64,000 bases of DNA, from the NCBI GenBank assembly GCA_963668435.2, contig CAXXSC010000008.1, positions 1,611,482 through 1,675,481 of the forward strand. The letters are read 5' to 3'. Position numbers and translations under genes: made by a program. Below the pieces are notes generated by a model that was not told the origin of the DNA, did not search any database, and was given only the letters and a program-made list of their open reading frames with translations. Of the stretch, positions 11,201-20,416 are shown piece by piece (positions within the stretch are counted from its first letter, which is position 1; every line of letters starts with the position of its first letter). The stretch comes from G963668435 sp963668435. GTDB taxonomy: Bacteria > Latescibacterota > Latescibacteria > Latescibacterales > Latescibacteraceae.

Positions 11201-11744
11201 GGTTGACTGAATAGAAATCCTCACCTGTAACAAGGAGTGTGCTTTCACCCGGATTGAGCCAGGGCATGGCAAAACGTCCCTGATCGTTCGCCGTACCCGT
11301 GGACACTCCGGCGGTTCCCTGTTGCACCTTGAAAACGGCCCCGCCTACCCCCTGACCGGTTTTAACGTTCGTTATCGTTCCGCTCACACCGCCGCCGCTT
11401 GTGTCATTCTCAGTCTTATTGAGAAACATTTGCAGCTTTGTAGTTTCGTTATCAATAACCTGCACGCTTCTCTCAAATTTATAATATCCATCTTTACTTA
11501 CTGTTACGGTACGCCAAGAAGCTACAGCATCGACCACCAACTCACCCCACATATCGGTCACACCCACCACCGTTCCGTCAAGTTTAACGGTAGCGTCCGA
11601 ACAAGGAGTTCCCAACATGGGATCAGTAACTTTTACAACAAGAGTTGCGGAAATGGCGTAAGAACTCGCAGATAGCAAACACACAAACAGGACTGATATA
11701 AATAAAATGATTGCTCTGCCGGACTTGACATCGATCAGTTTCAT
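8250..11744 (-). CDS. Secreted carboxypeptidase-regulatory-like repeat protein with C-terminal sorting domain
   Basis: About 1,164 residues from the ATG at 11744, which has a good ribosome site (GGGAGG, 8 nt upstream). An in-frame ATG 39 bp earlier is less likely. A signal peptide (IILFISVLFVCLLSASSYA) is followed by about ten or more tandem beta-sandwich repeats of the CarboxypepD_reg/SpaA type, each with a GxVxxxxxxxPVxGAxV start and a YxLTVSxDGY-like end. Then comes a fibronectin-like part, and finally NYPNPFNPTTEIRY...GVYFCVLESAGTRLMKKMTLLK, typical of type IX-like C-terminal sorting domains. It is probably a large surface or secreted adhesive protein. Its partners are unknown. Confidence 0.85.
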   Translation of the reverse strand: MKLIDVKSGRAIILFISVLFVCLLSASSYAISATLVVKVTDPMLGTPCSDATVKLDGTVVGVTDMWGELVVDAVASWRTVTVSKDGYYKFERSVQVIDNETTKLQMFLNKTENDTSGGGVSGTITNVKTGQGVGGAVFKVQQGTAGVSTGTANDQGRFAMPWLNPGESTLLVTGEDFYSVNQGITVEAGYSSHHDLFTVPKTQEGTGAVAGCVKHLGEPSPGARVTLENSTGAVTVTETDENGQYSFAGLTPGDYYTITVEQGGTEIEKVTSLEVLPDETNNQNFELEKASPGAQVTITVIDEKDEAPIAGAEVRAGDEPPLTTAEDGNVQFEDVSPGDFVFSVWAKGFEAHNDTIKVDDGGKYVRTVPMKQTTGTIWGRIFNSDFPDTGIPGATVTLSPGGQTTVSTSQGHFTFDSLPPGSYTVHVARDGFKDVEMSAEVRAIETTQLKIYSSAVANLSGKVENTDGDAVEGAIVSFGEDNSVETGSDGNFLFEDNESGEYELHVSKDGYEDHSETVTISGSEDLEKTVTLVRSTGAILVKVSDINEDESRLEGVTVTLSPGGLSAVTNPYGEVWFNDVEPGTYTLTAVKDGYKTVEASTTVEGAETKNVTLYTSREIDVKGTVVNIYGNPVPDAQVNVEPGGYRTITGDDGTFNLPDLLAGKRFIININAPDYNPGAALTGFVSDNTTNTVSVQLEPKSTGDAYISGKLVDSNGQPVDGADLFLNGDSVGQTDGDGNFLINNPPGTYVLTVSADGYRETQELVTFSDSQTFYNRLEISPADGGGNVSGILWSADDAPVNGWNVALSNGETTQSDADGAFIFTDVPVGDYSIVASNGDEETAPVWLTVDDGATSDPVIFVGQGEAPLAIQGTVRDSETGTKIDGALVTVEPGGYSAVAENGIFSVNDPPAASNYTVTVTKDSYRDCQVFNVLVNDAGPAPQLDVQLPPEPLPEVTGVSAKRMGWDDGGAVIVSWAPYPASDKICQFDIYRSQNLEFTLAFNSLKVSDINTDSEGRMSAVLVGTVSMPETCMILDMTADMDVSDYYYWVQAVAKDGRTSGFAPSSVMLAVEEPELAPEEIALTGNYPNPFNPTTEIRYYLPESGHVKLSVYSVSGQLVETLIDGTVGEGAHQAIWSPDTEAAGVYFCVLESAGTRLMKKMTLLK

Positions 11745-11832
11745 ACAAATATCCTCCCGTTTGTGGCCCCAGACCATGAACAATTGTTTTGAAGTTATAA
11801 AAACAGCGATTCCGTTCCTCTATAAAAAACAA

Positions 11833-12209
11833 ATCAGGAATCAGCTGCTGTACATCAAGGCACCTGCGTTGCTCGCGGCTGTGAAAAAAGATGTTATTGA
11901 GAATAAAATTGGAGCGTGATATACTGAAATATTACCGACATTCAAATTACGGATTATAAAACCTATGAACTAATAAAAGTTTCTCATGTAAATATCAAGT
12001 ATTTTCTGATTAATGATTATTGTAGTCCGTATTCGAGTATGCGGGGCGAAGCGCCAAACTAATAGTGATACATAATATTCCGATCCGGCTGTGATCCAGA
12101 TCACCATGAGCACAAGATTTATCACAACTGCTGGAAGAAAAGTGTGAAAGAACGGGGTGCTGCAAGAAAGTCATAAAACTGTTATCCGCAATGGGAAACA
12201 CCGTTCGAT
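11833..12209. other. Intergenic region without a recognisable gene
   Basis: AT-rich sequence upstream of the repeat-protein gene and downstream of speB. It holds a CRP-like dyad (TGTGATCCAGATCACC near 12089) but no gene in a position to use it. I see no RNA gene. Confidence 0.5.
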
Positions 12210-13085
12210 TCATGATTCCCGGCGAACAATAAGGCCCATCAGGTTGAAAATAAGCCGGGCAACAGTGTAGTCAGGGTGGTGAAGGCCGGGGATCGGGGCA
12301 AGTTCGACGACATCGAAGCCGATGACATTACGTGCGGAGCAGATGGTTTCGAGTGCTGTCATGGCCTGATACCAGTTGAGGCCGCCCGGTTCGGGTGTGC
12401 CGGTAGCCGGCATGATCGAGGGATCGAAAGCATCTACATCGAACGTGATATAGATGTTTTCCGGGAAGCTGCCGGGAACAGAGAATGAATCCATCCCGCT
12501 TTTCTCAATATCGACAGCGTCGAAACAGGTGAGCAGGGGATGGTCCTGCCGAAATTCATGTTCTGCGGGCGACAGGCTCCGTATGCCTATCTGGATCGAG
12601 GAAAACCCGGCGTCTATTGCGCGGCGCATGACACAGGCATGGCTCAAAGGACTGCCCTGATAGCTGTCCCGAAGGTCCGCGTGGGCATCGAACTGGATGA
12701 TGCCGACCTCGCCGGTGAAACGTTCGAGCCCTTGAAAAGCGGCGTTCGTGACAGTATGCTCGCCACCGAGGGTGACCGGAATGCGACCATCATGCATGGC
12801 ATTTTCGATGACAGCAGCGATACGGGCAAGGGCCGCTTCGTGGCTGCCGGAACAGTCTACGGTCGGCGCGGTATAAATGCCGCGCTCAGCGGGAACGGAA
12901 ACACCATCGAAAAGCTCCAGCTGCTGGGAGGCCTCGAGAATATGCGAGGGTGCGGCTTCTGTTCCGGTCCCGTAGGAAACACTTTTCTCGTACGGTGCGG
13001 GAATCACGTAAAAGAGGGCATCGCCGGGAGCGACACTGCCTATTTCACTCTCCAGGAATTTCGGATATGTCAGATCGTTATCCAC
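12210..13085 (-). CDS. speB: Agmatinase (arginase/ureohydrolase family)
   Basis: 291 residues. The family's metal-binding residues are present in GGEHTVT, FDAHADLRD and FDVDAFDPS, as expected for a two-manganese ureohydrolase. In this position it should hydrolyse agmatine to putrescine and urea. It is the last gene of the leftward polyamine operon and starts 9 bp after nspC. The length is normal for SpeB. The alternative, another ureohydrolase such as guanidinobutyrase, is less likely with arginine decarboxylase in the same operon. Confidence 0.9.
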   Translation of the reverse strand: MDNDLTYPKFLESEIGSVAPGDALFYVIPAPYEKSVSYGTGTEAAPSHILEASQQLELFDGVSVPAERGIYTAPTVDCSGSHEAALARIAAVIENAMHDGRIPVTLGGEHTVTNAAFQGLERFTGEVGIIQFDAHADLRDSYQGSPLSHACVMRRAIDAGFSSIQIGIRSLSPAEHEFRQDHPLLTCFDAVDIEKSGMDSFSVPGSFPENIYITFDVDAFDPSIMPATGTPEPGGLNWYQAMTALETICSARNVIGFDVVELAPIPGLHHPDYTVARLIFNLMGLIVRRES

Positions 13086-13094
13086 AAAAACCTC

Positions 13095-14246
13095 TCATGA
13101 CAAACGTGACCGGTAATCTTCATACGTAAACTCGCGGACAAGCTCGATTGTGCTGTCAGCGGGCCGCCAGATCGCGATGGAGGGATGACGGACACCGTTG
13201 AACATCGTCGTTTTGACCATTGTATAATGTGCCATATCGTGAAAAACAAGCCTGTCGCCGACAGAGAGTTTCCGGTCGAAAGAGTAATCGCCGACTACAT
13301 CACCCGCAAGGCATGAAACGCCGCCCAACCGGTAAAGATGCGGTTTCTCGCCCGGCATTCCGGCCCCCTCTATCATCGGCCGGTAGGGCATTTCAAGAAC
13401 ATCGGGCATGTGACAGGTCACCGAGACATCGAGGATGGCGATATCGACATCATTATGGACAATATCCTGCACCGTGGCGACAAGCACACCGGTATTGAGC
13501 GCGACTGCCTCTCCCGGCTCGAGAAATACCTCGACATCATATTTGTCCCTTATCCGCCTCACGATGCGGCAGAGAAGATCACGGTCGTAATCGGCACGTG
13601 TGATATGGTGGCCGCCGCCGAAATTCACCCAGTCGAGATCGTGGAGCCAGCCGCCGAATTTCTCCTCGAACACGGCAAGTGTGCGCTCAAGGGCATCGGC
13701 ATTCTGCTCGCAGAGCGTGTGGAAATGAAACCCGCTGATACCATCGAGGCAACGCCCCTCGAAATCGGCGGCACGAATACCCAGACGTGAACCCGGCGCG
13801 CTGGGATTGTAAAGATCGACCTCGGCCTCCGAGTGTTCGGGGTTGACACGGAGCCCGAAACGAACATGGGACGGCGCCGCTGCTATTTTATCCCTGAAAT
13901 GTTCCAGCTGCGTGAACGAGTTGAAAACGACATGGTTGCTGATGGAAACGATCTCGCCGATCTCGTCATCCTTGAACGCTGGCGAAAAAGTATGCACTTC
14001 TTTGCCGAACTGCTCGCGGCCGAGACGTGCCTCATAAAGCCCGCTGGCGCATGTGCCGTCAAAATATTCACGGATCACCGGAAAAAGGCTGAACATGGCG
14101 AATCCCTTGAGTGCAAGCAGGATTTTCGCACCGGACTCCTTGCGGACAGAATCAAGCACCATGAGGTTTCCCCTCAGGGCCGACTCATCGACAATGTAGC
14201 AGGGCGACGGAAATTTTGCGCTGTCGAATGTATCAATATTGAACAT
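13095..14246 (-). CDS. nspC: Carboxynorspermidine/carboxyspermidine decarboxylase
   Basis: 383 residues from the ATG at 14246; a TTG five codons earlier is the alternative. It is a PLP-dependent fold-III (alanine-racemase-like) decarboxylase. The likely PLP lysine is in ILLALKGFAMF near the N-terminus, and GISGFHFHTLCEQ and LEPGEAVALNTG fit the barrel. It converts carboxyspermidine to spermidine, or the nor-forms. It sits between the dehydrogenase gene, with a 160-bp gap, and speB, with a 9-bp gap. Together they form the bacterial carboxyspermidine route that replaces SpeD/SpeE. Confidence 0.92.
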   Translation of the reverse strand: MFNIDTFDSAKFPSPCYIVDESALRGNLMVLDSVRKESGAKILLALKGFAMFSLFPVIREYFDGTCASGLYEARLGREQFGKEVHTFSPAFKDDEIGEIVSISNHVVFNSFTQLEHFRDKIAAAPSHVRFGLRVNPEHSEAEVDLYNPSAPGSRLGIRAADFEGRCLDGISGFHFHTLCEQNADALERTLAVFEEKFGGWLHDLDWVNFGGGHHITRADYDRDLLCRIVRRIRDKYDVEVFLEPGEAVALNTGVLVATVQDIVHNDVDIAILDVSVTCHMPDVLEMPYRPMIEGAGMPGEKPHLYRLGGVSCLAGDVVGDYSFDRKLSVGDRLVFHDMAHYTMVKTTMFNGVRHPSIAIWRPADSTIELVREFTYEDYRSRLS

Positions 14247-14406
14247 GAATCTGCCAATCAAGCTTTATCGGTTATTCTGAGAACAGCCTTCAGCACCGGA
14301 CATCCGGAAAAATAATATGATGCGCCGGGGAAATGCAAACCATGCATCTTCCCGCCCGATCACAGCCATGCGTTATCACCGGGAGGCGTAAATGATAATT
14401 TCCGGC

Positions 14407-15612
14407 TCAGACGAAATCGCGGTAGTCGTCGGGGCCGAGCTCTTTCACTGTCCAGGGAAGGCCATGAATGTTCAGTTTCTCCATGAACGGATCGGGGTCC
14501 ATCTGCTCCATGTTGAAAACACCCTTGCCGCCCCATTTTTTCGTCAGGATCATCATGGCGCCGATCATGGCGGGAACGCCGGTCGTGTAGGACACTGCCT
14601 GCGAGCCGACCTCACGGAAACAGGCCTCGTGGTTGCAGATATTATAGACATATACCGACTTTTCAGCGCCGTCTTTTACACCGCGGACTATGTTGCCGAT
14701 ACAGGTGCGTCCCGTGGTGGTTTTGCCAAGGTCGCCGGGATCGGGCAGTACAGCCTTGAGGAACTGCAGCGGAATGATCTCCTGCCCCTGGTACATAACC
14801 GGGTCGATACGGGTCATACCGACATTCTGGAGCACCTCGAGATGTTTGAGATAGTTATCGGAGAAACTCATCCAGAAACGGGCCTTTTTCAGTGTCGGGA
14901 TATGCTTTGTCAGCGATTCAAGCTCCTCATGGTACATCCGGTAGATATTGTAGGTGCCGCCCCCCTCGGGGCAGGTAAATGCCGTTTTTGTCGACAGCGC
15001 ACCACTCTCGATAAACACGCCGTTCTCCCAGTGACGGCAGGGAGCGGTTACCTCGCGGATATTGATCTCGGGATTGAAATTCGTGGCGAAATGCTGACCG
15101 TGGTCGCCGCCGTTCACATCGACAATGTCGAGCTCGCTGATCTCGTCGAAATAATGCTTGAGAGCATAGGCGGTAAAAACATTGGTCACGCCGGGATCGA
15201 ATCCGGAACCGAGCAGTGCGAAAAGCCCCGCTTTTTCGAAACGCTCCTGGTATTCCCACTGCCAGCGATACTCGAATTTCGGGACATCCAGCGGCTCGTA
15301 ATTGGCGGTATCGAGATAATCGCAGCCATATTCGAGGCAGGCATCCATGATGGTGAGATCCTGGTAGGGAAGCGCCACATTGACGACGAGGTCTGGCTTG
15401 AACGACTTGAACAGTCCCACAAGCTCAGGCACGTTGTCGGCATCGACACGGGCGGTTTCTATCGGACGGTCAAGCTGCGCGGCGATAGCCTCGCACTTGG
15501 AAACAGTCCTGCTGGCAAGGCAGATGTCAGTGAAAACCTCAGGCACCTGTGCGCATTTATGGGTGACAACCTGGCCAACGCCCCCGGCTCCAATTATAAG
15601 AACTCTCGACAT
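14407..15612 (-). CDS. Carboxynorspermidine synthase-like (saccharopine dehydrogenase family)
   Basis: 401 residues. The N-terminal Rossmann motif VLIIGAGGVGQVVTHKCA binds NAD(P)H. The body resembles Lys1-like dehydrogenases used as carboxy(nor)spermidine dehydrogenase (LLGSGFDPGVTNVFTAYA and DVNGGDHGQHFATNFNPEIN). It should reductively condense aspartate semialdehyde with putrescine or diaminopropane. It starts 26 bp after speA and precedes nspC, which supports this role over lysine metabolism. With SpeA and SpeB in the operon, putrescine is the likely amine, so carboxyspermidine is the likely product. Confidence 0.9.
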   Translation of the reverse strand: MSRVLIIGAGGVGQVVTHKCAQVPEVFTDICLASRTVSKCEAIAAQLDRPIETARVDADNVPELVGLFKSFKPDLVVNVALPYQDLTIMDACLEYGCDYLDTANYEPLDVPKFEYRWQWEYQERFEKAGLFALLGSGFDPGVTNVFTAYALKHYFDEISELDIVDVNGGDHGQHFATNFNPEINIREVTAPCRHWENGVFIESGALSTKTAFTCPEGGGTYNIYRMYHEELESLTKHIPTLKKARFWMSFSDNYLKHLEVLQNVGMTRIDPVMYQGQEIIPLQFLKAVLPDPGDLGKTTTGRTCIGNIVRGVKDGAEKSVYVYNICNHEACFREVGSQAVSYTTGVPAMIGAMMILTKKWGGKGVFNMEQMDPDPFMEKLNIHGLPWTVKELGPDDYRDFV

Positions 15613-15638
15613 CGCAAAACTCCTGTTTATATTTAATA

Positions 15639-17555
15639 CTATCTTTCGAAATATGTGTATCCGCGCATACCGGCGGAATAGGCATCGAGGATTTCGCGGC
15701 GCTCCTGCGCGCTGATCTTGCCGCTGCTTACCGCGCGTTCGGCAAGCCTTCGGAAACGATTCAGCATCTCCTTGGGCTCGTATTCGACATAACTCAGGAC
15801 ATCGGCCACACTGTCGCCCTCGAGCTCGCGAGTGATTTCGTAGCCGCCGCTCTCCTTGAACTCGATGGTAACCACATTGGTATCCCCCAGAAGATTGTGG
15901 AGATCGCCGAGAGTTTCCTGATAGGCGCCCACGAGGAACACACCGAGGTAATACTCCTCGTTTTCCCTGAGCTCATGAAGCGGCAAAGAATCCCTGGTAC
16001 CGTGCAGATCGACAAACTGTTCGATAACACCATCGCAGTCGCAAGTAATGTCTGAAATGATGCCCTCGCGCGTGGGCTTTTCGCCCAGACGGTGTATCGG
16101 CATGACCGGGAACAGGTGGTTAATCGCCCAGATGTCAGGCAGGGACTGAAAGAGGCTGAAATTGCCGTAATAAATATCGGACAGAAGCGACGGGATCACT
16201 TGCATTTCCGGTGGAATGAACTCCATCTCACCCATCAGCTTGCCGATACCGCCGATGATATTCCAGTAAATAGTCTCTCCCACACTTCGGTCACGAAGTG
16301 TAATCCGTCTCAACTTGAACGCCTGCGTAAGCTGGTCCTTGAAATACAGGGCATCGTTGAAACACTCCTGGACAGTGGAGACACTCAGGTTATCGAGGAC
16401 GTCTTTCATGTTGTTCAGAATTTCAGGAGAATCCTCAGGCAAATCGCCTTCAATCGGAAGCGGCTCAAACCTGCTGGCATCGAGTATATTGAAAAGGAGT
16501 ATCGAATAATGAGCGACAGTAGCACGGCCGGATTCCGTAATTATGGTCGGATGCCTGACATCGGTCTCCTGAAAATTCTGAATAATGGTGTCCACAATAT
16601 CGGCGCAGTACTCGTCCATTGAGTAATTTCGGCTGCTCGGGCTGTTCGTATGCGAACCATCGTAATCGACAGCGAGGCCGCCACCAAGATCGAGATAGCG
16701 CATGGGAGCACCCTCGTCACACAGGCCCTTGTACACCTGGCAGGCCTCCTGCACACTGGACCGGATATCTCGAATGTTGGGAATCTGGGAACCGATATGG
16801 TAATGGAGAAGGCAGAGACAGTCCAACTTGCCTTTCTCACGAAGGGCATCGACCGCCTCGACCAGTTGAGTGATGTTCAGGCCGAAGACCGAGCGATCAC
16901 CACCGGATGCCGCCCATTTGCCTTGACCGCTGGCTGACAGCTTGACACGAAGCCCGATTCCGGGATCGACACTCAGTTTTTCAGCGCGGTCGAGAATAAG
17001 ATCGATTTCACCGGGCGATTCCACGACGAAAATGCAGTTGATGCCGATCTTGCGGGCATACAGCCCCAGATCGACGAATTCTTCATCCTTGTAACCGTTG
17101 CAGACCAGGCAGGCCTCGGGATCATCGAGGAAGGAGATCGCAGCGAGGAGCTCCGCCTTGCTGCCTGCTTCGAGCCCGTGATGAAACTGTTTTCCGAAAT
17201 CGGTGATATGTTCGACAACCTGTTCCTGCTGGTTGACCTTGATGGGATATACACCACGGTACTCACCCTGATAATCATACTCCTGTATGAATTTGTTGAA
17301 ACTCTCATGAAGGTGCCGTATCCGGAAATTGAGTATATCACCGATCCGCAGAAGCACCGGCATTTCAAGGCCGCGCTCCTTGAGACCGGAAATAATATCG
17401 AGAAGGCTTATTTTCGTGCCTTTATTTTCGTTTTCGAGACAAACTTCCACCTCGCCGTCGGCAGAAACATCGAAATATCCCAGCCCCCAGCGGTCTACAC
17501 CATACAGATCTATCGAGTCGCCAACCGACCATGCAGTCTTTGTAACATTATCCAT
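15639..17555 (-). CDS. speA: Biosynthetic arginine decarboxylase
   Basis: 638 residues from the ATG at 17555, which has GGAAG about 8 nt upstream; a TTG 21 bp earlier is the alternative. PLP-binding YPIKVNQQEQVVEHI, substrate-loop LLHYHIGSQIPNIRDIRS and ITESGRATVAHYS are all present, and the length matches SpeA (630-660). It converts arginine to agmatine in the cytoplasm. It is the first gene of the leftward operon and feeds SpeB. Confidence 0.95.
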   Translation of the reverse strand: MDNVTKTAWSVGDSIDLYGVDRWGLGYFDVSADGEVEVCLENENKGTKISLLDIISGLKERGLEMPVLLRIGDILNFRIRHLHESFNKFIQEYDYQGEYRGVYPIKVNQQEQVVEHITDFGKQFHHGLEAGSKAELLAAISFLDDPEACLVCNGYKDEEFVDLGLYARKIGINCIFVVESPGEIDLILDRAEKLSVDPGIGLRVKLSASGQGKWAASGGDRSVFGLNITQLVEAVDALREKGKLDCLCLLHYHIGSQIPNIRDIRSSVQEACQVYKGLCDEGAPMRYLDLGGGLAVDYDGSHTNSPSSRNYSMDEYCADIVDTIIQNFQETDVRHPTIITESGRATVAHYSILLFNILDASRFEPLPIEGDLPEDSPEILNNMKDVLDNLSVSTVQECFNDALYFKDQLTQAFKLRRITLRDRSVGETIYWNIIGGIGKLMGEMEFIPPEMQVIPSLLSDIYYGNFSLFQSLPDIWAINHLFPVMPIHRLGEKPTREGIISDITCDCDGVIEQFVDLHGTRDSLPLHELRENEEYYLGVFLVGAYQETLGDLHNLLGDTNVVTIEFKESGGYEITRELEGDSVADVLSYVEYEPKEMLNRFRRLAERAVSSGKISAQERREILDAYSAGMRGYTYFER

Positions 17556-17702
17556 TATTTTGACTTCCGCATTCAATACCGCATAAAAAACAAAACCGAG
17601 AGCAGGTCAGACGTTTCTGTCCGGCCGATACTTTGACAGTATCACGGCAAGCCTCCACTCTCAGCGAATGAATATAAACTCATGATTTGCGTCACCTATC
17701 AG

Positions 17703-17936
17703 CTAGTCGAAATTAGTATCATTTCCGAAACTCATAAGATCGAAACCATCAACAGGATCACCTGAATCACCGTCCTCTTTCTCGACGCTAACTTCCACAT
17801 CGACAAAATCGCAATAAGCCGTTCGTTCGCCACATCGTGAACATTCCACCGGCCGGTCCTTGGCCAGTTTTTTCAAATAGAACTCATGGTCGCAGTTATC
17901 GCAGATATACAGGTATTTCTTCTTGTCGCTTTTCAT
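17703..17936 (-). CDS. Small zinc-ribbon protein, FmdB-like
   Basis: 77 residues from the ATG at 17936; upstream in-frame starts give a hydrophobic stretch unlikely to be translated. YICDNCDHEFYLKK and VECSRCGERTAYC give two CxxC knuckles that should bind zinc. An acidic tail (VEKEDGDSGDPVDGFD) follows. FmdB-type ribbons are often proposed as regulators, but the role here is unknown. It is separated from speA by about 147 bp. Confidence 0.65.
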   Translation of the reverse strand: MKSDKKKYLYICDNCDHEFYLKKLAKDRPVECSRCGERTAYCDFVDVEVSVEKEDGDSGDPVDGFDLMSFGNDTNFD

Positions 17937-18002
17937 GATGACGGCCTCAGATTCAACACGCATAATTAATGGAAAAAAACAAAAGGAAAAACAGCGTTTC
18001 AA

Positions 18003-18425
18003 CCTTTCATTGCAAGTGTTACAGGCTCAGACAAAAAAATGTCACACAGTTACAAAAAACGAGAATATCAATATTTTCTAATATACGATTAAAAATGAAT
18101 ACGATTATATTATTTTTTCAAGAGCAGAGCAAGTGAAAAAAGCCATAATTACCACATTTTATCATGTGATTACGCCAAACATCTTTCCAGTTCAGATCAA
18201 ACAACATTCTTCTTATGGCCGCAGCCTTGCAGGAACCGGCAAAATCACAACATTATACTGGATACCGGCATTGAACGTCTATAATCACATCCGGTTGCAG
18301 GATTTACATCAGCTGAGTTGACTTTGGGAGAATTTTTAGCGATATTACAAGTACAGTGCGGGGCTGTTGTCCCGCATCTTCTTTCCAGAGAGGACACACC
18401 CTGTGCCACTCGACCTTTTTTCTGT
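18003..18425. other. AT-rich intergenic region upstream of ssrA
   Basis: No credible gene. It should carry the ssrA promoter. A rightward frame at 18133-18321 lacks a ribosome site and recognisable content. Confidence 0.5.
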
Positions 18426-18781
18426 GGGGGCGATACGGTTTCGACGGGGGCATGGACTTTTTGGACTGCGTGCCGAGGTCCCGGCCTGGCCTCGTAAAAA
18501 GGCCGGAAAAAATCTAGTTGCAGATAATAATTTTGCAATGGCTGCCTAATTAGGCTACCCGTTTCACCCCGTATGCGCCCGCCCATCGGGGATGAAACGA
18601 CGACTTGGCGGGATAGCTGAGGGATTCGCTTTCGGTCCTGACGCGAAAATTTAGAGAGCTGGCGTGTAAATCGGCCTGTCGATGTGCCTGTTTATACGTA
18701 AGACTTAACCATCGACTACGCACGTAGATGTCCCTGAGGGCCGGCTTTCGGACGCGGGTTCGACTCCCGCCGCCTCCACCA
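18426..18781 (+). ncRNA. ssrA: Transfer-messenger RNA (tmRNA)
   Basis: 356 nt. The 5' end GGGGGCGATACGGTTTCGAC and the 3' end GGTTCGACTCCCGCCGCCTCC-ACCA pair as a seven-base-pair acceptor stem with one G-U, and CCA is encoded. The tag frame at 18520-18549 reads ADNNFAMAA and stop, in the expected place after the tRNA-like 5' part. The RNA rescues stalled ribosomes and tags the product for proteolysis. Its 3' end is an integration site, since a 28-bp copy lies 2.4 kb downstream. Confidence 0.96.
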
Positions 18782-18782
18782 T
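18755..18782 (+). repeat. attL-like direct repeat in ssrA
   Basis: This is the last 27 nt of tmRNA plus one base: the T-loop, acceptor strand and CCA. It is identical to 21170-21197. Confidence 0.85.
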
Positions 18783-18818
18783 ATCTGTAGATGAAATGAT
18801 CCATAATGATATCATGAT

Positions 18819-19979
18819 TTACTCCCATCTCATCCAGAACCCCCATCCAAACAAGGGCTCGCGCATTTCTGACAGGAGTACTATGTTATTCTCACCCTCA
18901 TGAAGCGGTAATTCAATCCGATATTGATCTGGTAACAACCGGCTAAATCCATGCTTCGACCGCTCTTCATGAAACCATTCGCGAGGTGGTCCAATAAAGA
19001 CATTTTCACCATTTACATATACTTGCATTCTGTCAGTATACGTGAGTAGGATGTTCTTGGCTCCAGCGTTTTGAGACTGAACTGTTTTTTTCGCAATAAC
19101 AACACTTTTTTCCTCACAAATTCCATAGCGTTCTGATAAATCGATAACGCCCCGATCATCTCCATTTACGCCCTGCCATTCAACAATATCCTGCCAATCG
19201 TTCTGAATAATAATGCTTTCAGCTTCTTCTTTCGGTAAAACGGGAGAAATGAGCCAGTTGCCGATTACCTCTTTTCGACGGGCTTCGCCCCATGGGTCAC
19301 ACAGGATCGGTTTGATATCATCCCGGTTCAATTGTGTAATCCTGAGATTTCTAAAACCGGATTTACAAAAATACGTCATTAATCGAATACCGCCGCTTGA
19401 AAAAGGCATATCAAATACAGTATAAACAGGTTCCGCATCATCATTCAGATACACATTCGCGATTGATTCGCCGACATCTATTCGCAAGCGTTGCCAGGTT
19501 TCAGGTGGAATACTTACTTTTTCCTGAGAGTACGGGTATAACTTCCAGCATAACATTTTATCTCGCCAACCTGCGAACTCAAAACAGCATTCACTACCGT
19601 CCCCATCAGTATACACCGATATGTTACAGCCATTGACAGCGTCATCCTGCATATTAAAATCAATGCCGGTCCAACCACCGCCCATTGAGTAGAATTCAAC
19701 TTCGATGCGATAATTCTTCCAATTTTCGTTTCCAACCTGAGGTTGCTGTGATGTATACTTTCCTTTTTCATTGTGAAGAATACATGATGTATTTTTACTA
19801 TCGAGCTTGTCAAAAACAGAGGGTTTTACGTTCCATCCATTATTAGTCTGTCCGTCCAGAGAATCGATAAACAATATTTCGTTACTATCCTTATTGTCGC
19901 ATAAGCCTTCTGAAGAGGTATATGCTGTTATAAAAATCGACGCAGTGAGTAGTATCGCCGTAATAAAAGAGTATTTCAT
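18819..19979 (-). CDS. Secreted LamG/DUF1080-like protein
   Basis: 386 residues with a good ribosome site (AAAGGA). A signal peptide (FITAILLTASIFITAYTS) is followed by a jelly-roll domain at about residues 35-220, where WNVKPSVFDK, WKNYRIEVEF, WQRLRIDVGE and IRLMTYFCKSGFRNLRI recall DUF1080/concanavalin-like sugar-binding domains. The second half (VYVNGENVFIGPPREWF) resembles carbohydrate-associated beta domains. The ATG overlaps the MarR stop by 4 bp, so the two are translationally coupled. It is the third gene of the cassette operon. Its substrate is unknown. Confidence 0.65.
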   Translation of the reverse strand: MKYSFITAILLTASIFITAYTSSEGLCDNKDSNEILFIDSLDGQTNNGWNVKPSVFDKLDSKNTSCILHNEKGKYTSQQPQVGNENWKNYRIEVEFYSMGGGWTGIDFNMQDDAVNGCNISVYTDGDGSECCFEFAGWRDKMLCWKLYPYSQEKVSIPPETWQRLRIDVGESIANVYLNDDAEPVYTVFDMPFSSGGIRLMTYFCKSGFRNLRITQLNRDDIKPILCDPWGEARRKEVIGNWLISPVLPKEEAESIIIQNDWQDIVEWQGVNGDDRGVIDLSERYGICEEKSVVIAKKTVQSQNAGAKNILLTYTDRMQVYVNGENVFIGPPREWFHEERSKHGFSRLLPDQYRIELPLHEGENNIVLLSEMREPLFGWGFWMRWE

Positions 19980-20416
19980 GTCATATCCTTTCCATACTTT
20001 TCAACATTTTCCAGAATGCGAAAAAGATTCTTTTCGAAAATCTTAATCTGTTCTCTGGAAAAGTCCTTATAAAATATCGACGTCATCTGTTCCGACGCTG
20101 AAACACATGACTCCCGGGTCTTTTCATCGAGCTCCGATGCAACAATTTTTATAACACGACGATCCAATTTCGAAGGCATCCTTTTTATGTAGCCATCCCG
20201 TTCAAGTATATCAAGCATACTTGTCAGTGTTGACTTGCCCAGCGACGTGCTATGCCCTAATTCAGAAATCGACATGGGGCCTTTCTTCCATAGAGTGAAC
20301 ATAATACGGCCCTGAGATGAATTCAGATGAATATTGTGCTGCTTCAGCATCCGCGAAAAAATCCTATTTGATGTTTGGTGAATTTTGGCAATAAGGAAAC
20401 CGCCCATATATTTCAT
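19976..20416 (-). CDS. MarR-family transcriptional regulator
   Basis: 146 residues. The winged-helix core is MSISELGHSTSLGKSTLTSM with wing ERDGYIKRMPSKLDRRVIKI, flanked by dimerisation helices. The DRR wing motif is typical of MarR. It overlaps both neighbours by 4 bp in a PNPOx, MarR, secreted-protein operon. A perfect 10-bp inverted repeat upstream of the first gene is the obvious operator, so autoregulation is likely. The inducer is unknown. Confidence 0.9.
   Translation of the reverse strand: MKYMGGFLIAKIHQTSNRIFSRMLKQHNIHLNSSQGRIMFTLWKKGPMSISELGHSTSLGKSTLTSMLDILERDGYIKRMPSKLDRRVIKIVASELDEKTRESCVSASEQMTSIFYKDFSREQIKIFEKNLFRILENVEKYGKDMT

Noticed and set aside
12085..12110. CRP-type site (TGTGATCCAGATCACC)
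   Set aside because: No gene is placed to use it; an isolated dyad of this length can occur by chance.
14392..15636. A 414-codon rightward open frame over the carboxynorspermidine synthase gene
   Set aside because: It is the exact antisense shadow of a conserved dehydrogenase; no domain, ribosome site or context of its own.
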